Shown in pieces: positions 1 through 7,046 of a stretch of 8,887 nucleotides of DNA. Origin of the DNA: Alistipes sp. (lineage in GTDB: Bacteria > Bacteroidota > Bacteroidia > Bacteroidales > Rikenellaceae); contig JAITWC010000099.1 in the NCBI GenBank assembly GCA_031285485.1, forward strand, positions 1 through 8,887. The letters are read 5' to 3'. Within the stretch, counting starts at the first letter, position 1. Each line of letters starts with the position of its first letter. The position numbers were made by a program, and so were the translations under genes. The notes under the pieces were generated by a model. It had not been told where the DNA came from, searched no databases, and saw nothing but the letters and a program-made list of their open reading frames with translations.

Positions 1-1241
1 ACCCGGCCGCTGACCTGGAGGAGCGATATTTCGCACATTTTGGTGTTGTAGAGCGCGGTCAGCAGACGTTCTTCGCCGTCGAGGAGGCTCATTTGGGCCT
101 CCCGCAGCTCTATGCCCGCCATCACGCCGGTCATATAGAGGTCTCTTGCGGCCTCGTAGTTCTGGCGCGCCGACACGACGTTCTCCCTCTCCAGTTCCAA
201 CAGTTGCAGGTTATTTCGATACGCCTGCCAGAAAGTGGCGAGGTCTGCCCTCAGTGCGGTCTCGATCTCGGCGGTGCGCAGCGCGGCGTTGTCGGCGGCG
301 ATTCGCGCGTTTCGTATCTCGCGCCTGCGGTTGCCGTCGAAGATGGTGAAACCGAACGTCAGTCCGGCGTCGGGCCCCCACGAGTCGCGCCGACGGTTCA
401 CCCCGCGGCTGTAACTGTTGGCGGCGTAGCCGTACCCGGCGCTCAGGCGCAGGAACGGATATGCGCGCGAGGCGACCATCTTCGCGTCCAACCCGGCCAC
501 GGTGGCGCTGCGTGCGGCGCGAGCCAGCTCGGCGCTCGACGTCAGCATCCTGTCGTGCAGTTCGCCCAACTGCAACCCTTCGTCGATGGCGATGATCGAG
601 TCGCGCACGGCGAACTCGCGGTCGATCTCATCGGCGGCCATAATCTCGTTGAGCCTGATGCGTGCCGTGGCTATCCGTTCCTTTTGCGTGATGTAGAGCG
701 ACGAGTCGGCGTTGTGGTCGACCCTTGCCTGGAGCAGTTCGGGCCTCGATCCGTTGCCCAGCAGGTATCGCGCCTCGGCAATGCGCAACCGTTCGCTCGA
801 CAGCGTGGCGGCGTACCGGTAGTTTCTCAGGCGGATCGTCTGCTGAATGTAGTTGTAGTATTCGGCGGTGAGCGAGGCCACGAAGTCCTCGATGGTGATG
901 CGTGCGGCGAGTTCTCCCATCGCCTCAAGTTCCCTCAGCCGCCGCCAGTTGGTCTGCACGCTCATGCCGTTGAAGATCGTCCACGACACGTCGAGGCCCG
1001 TGGAAAATCCTCCGGCCAGCACTCCGCTCTCAGTCGTCACGGCGCCCTCTCTCGGGGCGGTTCGGGTGGCGTCGAGCGATGCGTTGTAGCCGCTGGTAAG
1101 GCCCACCGTCGGCAGAAAACCGGCGTTGCCCCACGCGGCGTTGTTCTCGGCTATCCGTTGTTCGCCGCGGGCAATGCGCACCGAATAGTTGCGTTCGAGC
1201 CCTATGGACAGACACTCGTCGAGCGACAGCGAAACGTCCTG
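1..1241 (-). other. TolC/OEP module of the fusion protein (partial)
   Basis: Residues 1051 to 1463 of the fusion have the two-repeat layout of outer-membrane efflux proteins. The first half has a beta-barrel hairpin (GFLPTVGLTSGY, near 1090-1100), then DVSWTIFNG (near 1137) and a long alpha-helical stretch with RPELLQARVD. The second half repeats this: YPFLRLSAGYGY (near 1310), LTFGFTIFDG (near 1347) and helices with MTGVMAGIELREAQ. The last visible residues, YNTKMCEISLLQVSGRV, match the usual end of Bacteroidota TolC-like proteins, so the stop should lie just left of the window. In the family this module forms a trimeric channel in the outer membrane with a long periplasmic helical tunnel. 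It has no start codon of its own ahead of its signal-like segment, which argues that it is made only as part of the fusion. Confidence 0.85.
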
Positions 1242-4200
1242 CGCACCGAGCGGCAGCGTCACCATCGACGCGGCAAGTGCAGTCAACGCCAACCCTGCGT
1301 TCTTCGCCTTATTTTTATCTTTCTTCTCCTCTTTCAACTTCTTCTTTTTTTTCTTCGGCTTGTCGGGTGGCGGTGAGCCGTGCCTGTCGGTGGAGATGTA
1401 GCTGTACATTGCGGGCACGATAAACAGGGTCATGACCGTGGAGATGAGCAACCCGCCCGTCACGGCCACCCCCATCGCGATGCGCGACTGCGCACCCTCG
1501 CCGCTCGCAAAAGCCAGCGGCAACAGCCCGAGGATGGTGGAGAACGAGGTCATAAGGATCGGCCTGAGTCGCTGCAACGACGCGCCGAGAATAGCTTCGC
1601 TTTTCACCTCGCCCGCGGCCTGTTTCTGGTTTGCGAACTCCACGATCAAAATACCGTTCTTCGCCACGAGTCCGATTAACATGATTATCCCAATCTGGCT
1701 GAAGATATTCATCGTCCCTCCGCTGGCGTACATGAATACGAGCGCCCCGGCGACCGCCAGCGGCACGGTGAGCATGACAACCAACGGATCCTTGAAGCTT
1801 TCGAACTGCGCGGCAAGCACCAGATAGATAAGCACGATGGCGAGAATAAAGGCGAACATCAGCGATGACGCGCTCTCGCGAAACTCTTTCGACTCCCCGG
1901 CCAGCGCCGTGCGGAAAGTGTCGTCCAACACTTCGGCCGCTATGCGGTCCATCTCGTCGAGCCCCTGCCCTATAGTGTATCCGCGAGCAAGGCCCGCCGA
2001 CACCGTAGCGGCGACGAAACGATTGTAGCGGTAGAGTTGCGGCGGCGCGATGTCCTCGTTGATCTCCACCAGATTATCCATCTGGATCATCCCCCCGGCG
2101 TTGTTTCTGATGTACATGCTCGACAGGTCGGCAGGTTTGTTTCTTTGCTGGCGGTTGATCTCGCCGAGTATTTCATACTGCTTACCGTTCATATAGAAGT
2201 AACCCATTCGCTGGCCCGAAAGCCCGTATTGCATTGTCTGGGCAATATTCTGTGTGCTGACCCCCAGCAGGTTTGCCTTGTCGCGGTCGATGGAGATGCG
2301 CGCCTCGGGCTTGGTGAACTTCAGGTTGACGTCGCTCATTCGGAACACCGGGCTTTGGCTCACCATCTCCATGAATCTCGGCAGCACCTCGCGCAGACTC
2401 TCTATGTCGAGCGCCTGCAACACATACTGTACCGGCATGCCACCGCGGCCGCCGAAGGTGGAGCGCTGCTGCACGAACGACCGCGCCGCGGTGCGGCTCT
2501 CAACCGACGCCGAAAGCGCGTCGGCTATCTCCATCTGCGATCGTTCCCTCTCGCCGAGGCCCGCAATCTCTATCTGAAGGTTGCCCTGTCCGCTCATCAC
2601 CCTAGCCGTGGTGAACCGTGCCTCGGGCACCAACGAGTCGACCAGCAGGTTGATCCCCTCGGTGTAGTCTCTCATGTATTCGAAAGTCACCCCCTCTGGC
2701 CCCATCGTGCGTATCGAGACCGACGAGCGGTCTTCCAGCGGCGCCAACTCACTCGGCACCGCCGCCCACAGCCACAAGATAATCGCCACCATTCCCCCCA
2801 CGATGGGCAGCGCCAGCCACCGCCTTCTCAGGAACGCCGCCAAACCCCGGTGGTAGATGCTGTTCAGCCACTCGAAGAAAGGCTCGGTGGCACGGTAGAG
2901 CCAGTTCTGACGTTCGCGCCGTTTAAGCAGCTTGGTCGACAGCATAGGGGTGAATGTCAGTGCCACGAACGACGAGATGGCCACCGCCCCCGCTATCACG
3001 AGCGAAAACTCGCGAAACAATCTCCCCGTCATCCCCGACATGAACACGATTGGCAGGAATACCGCCACAAGCGTGATGGTGGTCGAGAGGATCGCAAAAA
3101 AGATCTCCTTCGCTCCCTCAATGCCCGCTTCCATAGGTTTCATTCCGCGCTCTATTCGCACGTAGATGTTTTCGGTCATCACGATGGCGTCATCCACCAC
3201 TAACCCGATCGCCAGCACCACCGCGAGCATCGTAAGCGTGTTGATCGAGAATCCGCACACATACATCACGAAGAACGACCCTATGAGCGACACCGGAATA
3301 ACCACGATCGGTACCAACGTCACCCGCCAGTCCCTCAGGAACAGGAATATGATGGCGATCACCAAAGCCAAAGCCACCCACACCGTCTCCACCACCTCCG
3401 AGATCGACGACCGGATGAACCGCGTGTTGTCGAACCCGTAATCCGTCACCACGTCATCGGGCAGGTCTTTCTGCATCGCCTCCATTCGCTCGTACACGGC
3501 GTCGGCTATCTCGATGTGGTTGGCGCCGGGCTGCGGGATCACTCTCACTCCCACCGTCGGCACTCCGTTCATCTTCATGTAGCTCCGCAGGTCGCGCGGG
3601 CTAAGCTCGGCCCACCCTATGTCGCGAAGGCGCACCACCCGCTGCCCGTCGGTGCGGATTATCAGGTTGTTGAATTCGTCGGCGGTGTGCATCAGCCCGA
3701 GGGTGCGGATACTCAGCTCGATGGTGTTACCCTCGATCGAGCCGCTGGGCAGTTCAACGTTCTCGCGATCGACGGCGCTCTTGACGTCCATCGTCGTCAC
3801 CCCGTGTGCGGCCATGCTCACCGGGTCGAGCCACAGGCGCATCGCGTAACGCTTCTCGCCCCAGATTTCCACCCCGCTCACGTTGTTGATCGTCTGCAAC
3901 TGCTCCTTGATTGTGAGATCGGCTATCTCGCTTATCTCCAACAGCGAGCGGCTGTCACTCTGCACCGATACCATCAATATGGGTGTGGCGTCGGCGTCAG
4001 CCTTCGTTACCGTCGGCGGATCGCAGTCGCGCGGCAGATACCTCTGCGCCCGGGAAACCTTATCGCGAACGTCGTTGGCCGCCGTCTCCAAGGGCACCGA
4101 CAACTCGAACTCCACCGTGATGCGACTCATGCCCTGCGACGACACGCTCGTTAGCGACCGGATGCCGGGTATGCCGTTGATGTTTTGTTCGAGCGGCTCG

Positions 4201-4391
4201 GTGATCTGATTCTCTATTACGTCAGCGTTCGCACCGGGATACGACGTCGCCACGGTGATGATGGGGTTGTCGACGCTCGGATACTCCCTCACCCCCAGAT
4301 AACTGAACCCGATGAACCCGAAGAGCAGGATTATCAGAGAGAACACCGTCGCCATGACGGGCCGTTTTATGCTCAGTTCGGAGACATTCAT
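1..4391 (-). CDS. RND efflux permease (HAE type) fused to a TolC-type outer-membrane factor; 3' end cut by the window edge
   Basis: One reading frame stays open from ATG at 4391 to the left edge (1463 codons, no stop), read codon by codon. Residues 1 to about 1000 are a complete AcrB-like proton-driven permease: it starts MNVSELSIKRPVMATVFS, carries the TM4 pair D400-D401 in LAIGLVVDDAIVMTEN and K911 in IGLVAKNGILIVEFAN, which correspond to the proton-relay residues of AcrB (D407, D408, K940). The double Asp points to the drug/amphiphile (HAE) branch rather than the heavy-metal (CusA/CzcA) branch. A Lys-rich linker (1011-1030) and a hydrophobic segment (1032-1048) lead into a TolC/OEP module (1051 onward). 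The start overlaps the adaptor stop as ATGA, so translation is probably coupled. By family, the permease sits in the inner membrane and passes substrate to the adaptor and the outer-membrane channel. The substrate cannot be told. Only a few C-terminal residues seem to be missing. Confidence 0.93.
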   Translation of the reverse strand, partial: MNVSELSIKRPVMATVFSLIILLFGFIGFSYLGVREYPSVDNPIITVATSYPGANADVIENQITEPLEQNINGIPGIRSLTSVSSQGMSRITVEFELSVPLETAANDVRDKVSRAQRYLPRDCDPPTVTKADADATPILMVSVQSDSRSLLEISEIADLTIKEQLQTINNVSGVEIWGEKRYAMRLWLDPVSMAAHGVTTMDVKSAVDRENVELPSGSIEGNTIELSIRTLGLMHTADEFNNLIIRTDGQRVVRLRDIGWAELSPRDLRSYMKMNGVPTVGVRVIPQPGANHIEIADAVYERMEAMQKDLPDDVVTDYGFDNTRFIRSSISEVVETVWVALALVIAIIFLFLRDWRVTLVPIVVIPVSLIGSFFVMYVCGFSINTLTMLAVVLAIGLVVDDAIVMTENIYVRIERGMKPMEAGIEGAKEIFFAILSTTITLVAVFLPIVFMSGMTGRLFREFSLVIAGAVAISSFVALTFTPMLSTKLLKRRERQNWLYRATEPFFEWLNSIYHRGLAAFLRRRWLALPIVGGMVAIILWLWAAVPSELAPLEDRSSVSIRTMGPEGVTFEYMRDYTEGINLLVDSLVPEARFTTARVMSGQGNLQIEIAGLGERERSQMEIADALSASVESRTAARSFVQQRSTFGGRGGMPVQYVLQALDIESLREVLPRFMEMVSQSPVFRMSDVNLKFTKPEARISIDRDKANLLGVSTQNIAQTMQYGLSGQRMGYFYMNGKQYEILGEINRQQRNKPADLSSMYIRNNAGGMIQMDNLVEINEDIAPPQLYRYNRFVAATVSAGLARGYTIGQGLDEMDRIAAEVLDDTFRTALAGESKEFRESASSLMFAFILAIVLIYLVLAAQFESFKDPLVVMLTVPLAVAGALVFMYASGGTMNIFSQIGIIMLIGLVAKNGILIVEFANQKQAAGEVKSEAILGASLQRLRPILMTSFSTILGLLPLAFASGEGAQSRIAMGVAVTGGLLISTVMTLFIVPAMYSYISTDRHGSPPPDKPKKKKKKLKEEKKDKNKAKNAGLALTALAASMVTLPLGAQDVSLSLDECLSIGLERNYSVRIARGEQRIAENNAAWGNAGFLPTVGLTSGYNASLDATRTAPREGAVTTESGVLAGGFSTGLDVSWTIFNGMSVQTNWRRLRELEAMGELAARITIEDFVASLTAEYYNYIQQTIRLRNYRYAATLSSERLRIAEARYLLGNGSRPELLQARVDHNADSSLYITQKERIATARIRLNEIMAADEIDREFAVRDSIIAIDEGLQLGELHDRMLTSSAELARAARSATVAGLDAKMVASRAYPFLRLSAGYGYAANSYSRGVNRRRDSWGPDAGLTFGFTIFDGNRRREIRNARIAADNAALRTAEIETALRADLATFWQAYRNNLQLLELERENVVSARQNYEAARDLYMTGVMAGIELREAQMSLLDGEERLLTALYNTKMCEISLLQVSGR
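1242..1361 (-). other. Lys-rich linker plus internal signal-peptide-like segment joining permease and TolC modules
   Basis: Residues 1011-1030 contain 13 lysines out of 20, including a run of six (1013-1018), with a few Glu/Asp. Residues 1032-1048 are uncharged and hydrophobic (Ala, Leu, Val, Met rich). They are followed by LGAQD (1048-1052), a plausible signal peptidase I site between A1050 and Q1051. This is the n-, h- and c-region order of a Sec signal peptide, but placed inside a protein. Since an AcrB-type permease ends in the cytoplasm, the Lys stretch would be cytoplasmic and the hydrophobic segment could export the TolC module. Cleavage at this point is inference; the composition is directly visible. 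Confidence 0.75.
1344..1350 (-). other. Candidate ribosomal slippery heptamer A-AAA-AAG in the linker
   Basis: The coding strand has a run of eight A (1352 down to 1345) followed by G. In the zero frame it reads AAA AAA AAG (K1014-K1016), so the heptamer A-AAA-AAG sits in the phase needed for tandem -1 slippage, as in E. coli dnaX. After a -1 shift the frame reads nine more codons and stops at TAA (1317-1315); a +1 shift stops at TGA (1336-1334). Either event would release the permease without the TolC module. I see no clear downstream hairpin and no strong upstream Shine-Dalgarno-like stimulator, so use of the site is unproven. Confidence 0.4.
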
Positions 4392-5461
4392 AGATTTTCG
4401 ATCTTAACGGGCAAGCCCTGTCTCAACTGCAAAGTCCCGGTGGTGATCAATGTGTCACCGGGCATCAACCCCGTGATAACCTCCACTGTGGCATCGGTTC
4501 TCTGCCCCGCCTCGATGTCAACGGGACGCGCCACGCCACCCTTGTACAGGTAAACCTTGTCGACCCCCATCTCCTTGATCACCGCCTCGGCCGGGACGAC
4601 GATGGCGCTCTCGTGTTCATAGAGCGTGATGGCCACCTTGGCAAACCGGCCTGGCATGAGCAGCGCCCGCGAGTTGGGATAGAGCGCCTTCACATCGAGT
4701 TGCTGGGTACTTTGCTCTATCTCCGACGACACGGCGTACACCTCGGCGTCGAACGGATCGAGGAATCCCTCGACCATAAACCTCACGCGTGTGCCCTGGG
4801 CCACGGCGTTCATATACTTCTCGGGCACTGAAAATTCGAGCTTCAACGGCGCGAGCTTAGACAGGCTGGCGATGGCGGTGGTGGGTGACGCCCATGCCCC
4901 CTCGCTCACGTGGCGAAAACCGATCACTCCGTCGAACGGCGCCCTCAGTTCAGTCTGAGCTATGTTGGCTTTCACAAGGTCGATGTCGGCCTGCAACATC
5001 GCAAGATTGGTTTGGGCCTGTTCATAGGCTTCGCGACTCACCGCGTCGCGTTCCAGCAGTTCGCTCTGGCGGTAGAGCCTGTCCTCGGAGAGTTTGAGTT
5101 GCGCTTCGAGCTTTTTGAGTTGCGCCTGAAGAGGTGCGTCGTTGATTTTTGCCAACAATTCGCCCTTTTCCACGGCGGTGTCCTCGCGGAAAAAAATGTG
5201 GGTGATCTTGCCCGACGATTCGAAGGCCAGATCGACCCTTTCGTCGGGCTGGATAGAGGCGGTGATGTTATCGAGGGCAAAGGCGAGCGGCTGCTGGCCG
5301 ATAATCATTCCCCTCACCGGCAGTACGGTTCGTCCGGGCCCCATAGTTATCCCGGCGGGCCCTTCGTCGTTCTTCCGCCACACGGTGCGATACACGACGA
5401 TACCCGCCACGATCACGGCGATCACCCCCAACGCAATCCACCTGTTCGTTGATTTCCTCAT
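4388..5461 (-). CDS. RND efflux periplasmic adaptor (membrane fusion protein, HlyD/AcrA-like)
   Basis: This 357-aa protein would bridge the RND permease and the TolC channel in the periplasm. Residues 8-24 form one hydrophobic helix after a basic start (MRKSTNR), with no lipobox Cys, so it is probably anchored by an uncleaved N-terminal membrane segment. A barrel-sandwich (lipoyl-like) half lies at about 69-110 (VDLAFESSGKITHIFF...VEKGELLAKIND). A heptad-like helical hairpin spans about 111-168, and the second lipoyl half at 171-193 holds ELRAPFDGVIGFRHVSEG. The beta-barrel (about 205-285) and membrane-proximal part (286-357, ending GLPVKIENL) follow. The length is typical of the shorter Bacteroidota adaptors. 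ATG at 5461 is chosen because the anchor begins there and a good promoter lies just upstream; no Shine-Dalgarno is evident. Its TGA overlaps the permease ATG by four bases. Confidence 0.95.
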   Translation of the reverse strand: MRKSTNRWIALGVIAVIVAGIVVYRTVWRKNDEGPAGITMGPGRTVLPVRGMIIGQQPLAFALDNITASIQPDERVDLAFESSGKITHIFFREDTAVEKGELLAKINDAPLQAQLKKLEAQLKLSEDRLYRQSELLERDAVSREAYEQAQTNLAMLQADIDLVKANIAQTELRAPFDGVIGFRHVSEGAWASPTTAIASLSKLAPLKLEFSVPEKYMNAVAQGTRVRFMVEGFLDPFDAEVYAVSSEIEQSTQQLDVKALYPNSRALLMPGRFAKVAITLYEHESAIVVPAEAVIKEMGVDKVYLYKGGVARPVDIEAGQRTDATVEVITGLMPGDTLITTGTLQLRQGLPVKIENL

Positions 5462-5479
5462 TGTTTCAGAGACATTTTG

Positions 5480-5495
5480 TTTGATATATTACAAA
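5480..5495. promoter_or_regulatory. Possible operator: imperfect 16-bp dyad over the -7 element and start site
   Basis: TTTGATATATTACAAA is symmetric at 12 of 16 positions (TTTGnnATATnnCAAA). It covers the TTTG of the -7 element and the expected transcription start, a position where a repressor would block initiation. Efflux operons of this kind are often controlled by TetR-family repressors, but no regulator gene is visible in the window. The AT-rich setting makes chance symmetry quite possible. Confidence 0.3.
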
Positions 5496-5523
5496 TATAC
5501 CCTATGAGTAAAATAGAAACAAA
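5492..5523 (-). promoter_or_regulatory. Bacteroides-type promoter of the efflux operon
   Basis: On the minus strand a -33 element TTTG (5523-5520) is followed after 20 nt by TATATTTG (5499-5492), an exact match to the Bacteroidota -7 consensus TAnnTTTG at a normal spacing. The start of transcription would fall near 5485, giving a leader of roughly 25 nt before the adaptor ATG at 5461. Confidence 0.75.
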
Positions 5524-5624
5524 ACCGTCCGGTGAAACGCCCAAAAAAGGGGGTGAAGAGTGAGTCGAAAGTGAAGAGAGAGGGATGATGATTTACCGGA
5601 GGAGAATCCCCCACCCCACTCAAT
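5524..5624. other. Intergenic tail between the lipoprotein stop and the efflux promoter
   Basis: About 100 bp, rich in purines on the plus strand, with no credible reading frame. One short hairpin can be drawn in the minus-strand RNA (5612-5598, six pairs with one G-U, loop of three) but no U-tract follows, so I do not call a terminator. Nothing else is recognised here. Confidence 0.5.
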
Positions 5625-6824
5625 TCAATACACCAACTCGAACTCATCGACATACATCAACGATCCCGTGGTGCCATCGGGCCCGCCGCCGGAGGTTCCG
5701 GCGATGAAGTAGTTGCAATGTTTGGAAGAGGTGGCCTGCACTATGAGGCGAGTGTTTGCGGGCAACGGAGTGGCGCCCTTATATTCGGGCATGAGGTAAT
5801 CGAGCGTAAGAGAGAACTCCCGCCACTCGGCCTGCTCCTCGCCGCTGATGAACGATCCCCAGGCTATCACTCCCTCGCTGTCGCGCGTGATATCGACATA
5901 AGCCCTGGGGGCGGTGTTGACAGTAAAAGGTACATCGGCTCCGTCGGGCGAGGCCCACAGCGCGACGCTGACGTGCAGCGAGTCCATTTTGCCCATCCAC
6001 TCGCCTTTGCTGAATCCGGATGGATGCAGGCCGACATAACTGCCGTGTACTTGGTCTATGGGCTGCGGAAAATATTTGTACCACCCTTTGAGCCCCCGGG
6101 GTTTCGACTGCCACGGATGTCCCATTTCGCAGATGGCGTCCATTCCGTTGAGCCCGCCGAACTTGCCGAAGTAGATATTCCCTCCGGCGGCTTTCAGCAC
6201 CGCCATAGTCGTTTCGAGTCGCGCGGCGCGGCCGTCGGGATTCGCCGGACATCCCTGGCCGGGATCGGTAGGCGTACTGATACTCGGTATGGTCGGCATT
6301 ATGGTCACACCTTCGTTGCCGGTGTCCCACCAGCGTGTGTCTCCGAGCACTCCCCCCTCGGGCCACGGGTTCCACACCCTGCCGTCGGGGTTGGGCGCGC
6401 CGCCCGAGGTGAGTCTGTTAGCCCTGTGCCAGTTTTCGAACCCGCCGTTCGGCAGCGGCCGGGCCGTGTCGATCCGTCTGGCGGCGGTGATGGTCCACTC
6501 GTATCCGGCGATGGTTTTGACGACGACTTTAAGGGGCGTCCGCAGGTCTAACACGCTCCCCACGGCGATGTCGACGCTCGTTGCGGTCTCGACGAGTTCA
6601 AGGCGCGTGACGCGCACGGCCCCGAGATCGACCCCTTCGCCCACCTCGATGTTGACGGTGCGTGTGGAGGCGTTGACGGTCGGCACGCGCGTCTGCCCTT
6701 CCACTTCGAGCGCCACGATCTCGCCCGCAATGTCGGGATCGAGCACCAGCGGCCCGATGCAAGAATCCACGGCCGCCACCGCGGCCAACAAAACAAAAAA
6801 CCTGAACACCCCTCCGATCATCAT
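5625..6824 (-). CDS. PCMD-domain lipoprotein, putative carbohydrate-binding/processing surface or periplasmic protein
   Basis: A 399-aa protein with a hydrophobic leader (about 5-19) ending in VDSC, so a lipoprotein with Cys22 as the acylated residue is likely, though Asp at -2 is unusual. Residues 35-117 look like an Ig-like beta-sandwich of the kind that ends LDLRTPLKVVVKT...YEWTITA, similar to DUF5018-type domains. From about 124 to 399 the pattern fits PCMD (putative carbohydrate metabolism domain): LPNGGFENW, RWWDTGNEG, GRAARLETT, AAGGNIYFGKFGG, GLKGWYKYFP, EWREFSLTLDY, LIVQATSS and a final MYVDEFELVY. Such proteins adopt a jelly-roll-like carbohydrate-binding fold, but no enzyme activity is established to my knowledge, and I see no diagnostic catalytic motif. 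It begins with two ATGs (6824 and 6821); either could be used. It lies downstream of a structured repeat array, and no clear TTTG/TAnnTTTG promoter was found, so it may be read through from the upstream genes. Confidence 0.88.
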   Translation of the reverse strand: MMIGGVFRFFVLLAAVAAVDSCIGPLVLDPDIAGEIVALEVEGQTRVPTVNASTRTVNIEVGEGVDLGAVRVTRLELVETATSVDIAVGSVLDLRTPLKVVVKTIAGYEWTITAARRIDTARPLPNGGFENWHRANRLTSGGAPNPDGRVWNPWPEGGVLGDTRWWDTGNEGVTIMPTIPSISTPTDPGQGCPANPDGRAARLETTMAVLKAAGGNIYFGKFGGLNGMDAICEMGHPWQSKPRGLKGWYKYFPQPIDQVHGSYVGLHPSGFSKGEWMGKMDSLHVSVALWASPDGADVPFTVNTAPRAYVDITRDSEGVIAWGSFISGEEQAEWREFSLTLDYLMPEYKGATPLPANTRLIVQATSSKHCNYFIAGTSGGGPDGTTGSLMYVDEFELVY

Positions 6825-6864
6825 CCAAATATGTTTGAATTTTATTACAAATGCGAATCAAGAC

Positions 6865-6876
6865 CTCCGTACGGAG
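6865..6876. other. 12-bp perfect palindrome CTCCGTACGGAG
   Basis: A perfect dyad, 41 bp upstream of the lipoprotein start and at the lipoprotein-side edge of the repeat array. It follows AGAC, as the array's own internal palindromes do after AGACCTT, so it may be the degenerate end unit of the array. It could also be a protein-binding site. Its presence is certain; its role is not. Confidence 0.5.
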
Positions 6877-6878
6877 AG

Positions 6879-7046
6879 CGTTTTGAGGCTTTCCCAACTT
6901 TGGGAGACCTTCAAAACAACCGTTTCGGGACTTTCCCAACTTCGGGAGACCTTCAAAACAACCGTTTTGAGACTTTCCCAACTTCGGGAGACCTTCAAAA
7001 CGACCGTTTTGGGACTTTCCCAAACTTGGGAAACCTTCCCGCGGGC
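6879..7046. repeat. Intergenic 42-bp tandem repeat array, four units with nested palindromes
   Basis: Four head-to-tail units at 6879-6920, 6921-6962, 6963-7004 and 7005-7046. The first three differ at only a few positions; the fourth matches for about 33 bases and then diverges. Each unit holds a core dyad of type TCCCAA-n-TTGGGA, perfect in unit 4 (TTTCCCAA at 7016-7023, TTGGGAAA at 7026-7033). Units 2/3 and 3/4 are joined by a second dyad, CAAAAC...GTTTTG; at the 1/2 junction it is imperfect. The array lies between the stop of the beta-barrel gene and the start of the lipoprotein gene. The hairpins lack U-tracts, so they are not standard terminators. Because 42 is a multiple of 3, several frames on both strands read through as 14-residue repeats; I regard these as by-products. 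It may be an mRNA-stabilising or attenuating structure, or a mobile or variable repeat. Confidence 0.92.

Noticed and set aside
1263..1265. Separate TolC start at the ATG of residue 1043
   Set aside because: It lies in the middle of the hydrophobic segment, leaving too short a leader; no ATG exists ahead of that segment in frame, so an independent TolC gene is unlikely.
93..1376. Long open frame of 427 codons on the plus strand
   Set aside because: It is the complement of the TolC module in a GC-rich gene; the product is low-complexity, His/Arg/Val-rich with no domain, while the minus frame is a clear OEP protein.
2037..3203. Plus-strand open frame of 388 codons opposite the permease
   Set aside because: Mirror frame of a highly conserved RND coding sequence; the composition is Arg/His-rich and shows no fold or motif.
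5598..5612. Intrinsic terminator after the lipoprotein gene
   Set aside because: Only six pairs including one G-U and no following U-tract in the minus-strand RNA.
5718..6551. Plus-strand open frame of 277 codons opposite the PCMD lipoprotein
   Set aside because: The minus strand encodes recognisable PCMD motifs throughout; the plus frame has none.
6826..6833. CATATTTG as a -7 promoter element of the lipoprotein gene
   Set aside because: It ends one base before the start codon, so transcription would begin inside the gene, and no TTTG sits at the right distance upstream.
6598..7023. Minus-strand frame of 141 codons starting in the repeat array
   Set aside because: It runs out of frame into the lipoprotein gene; only the repeat periodicity and high GC keep it open.
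6879..7046. CRISPR array
   Set aside because: The units are directly contiguous with no unique spacers, and no cas gene is present.
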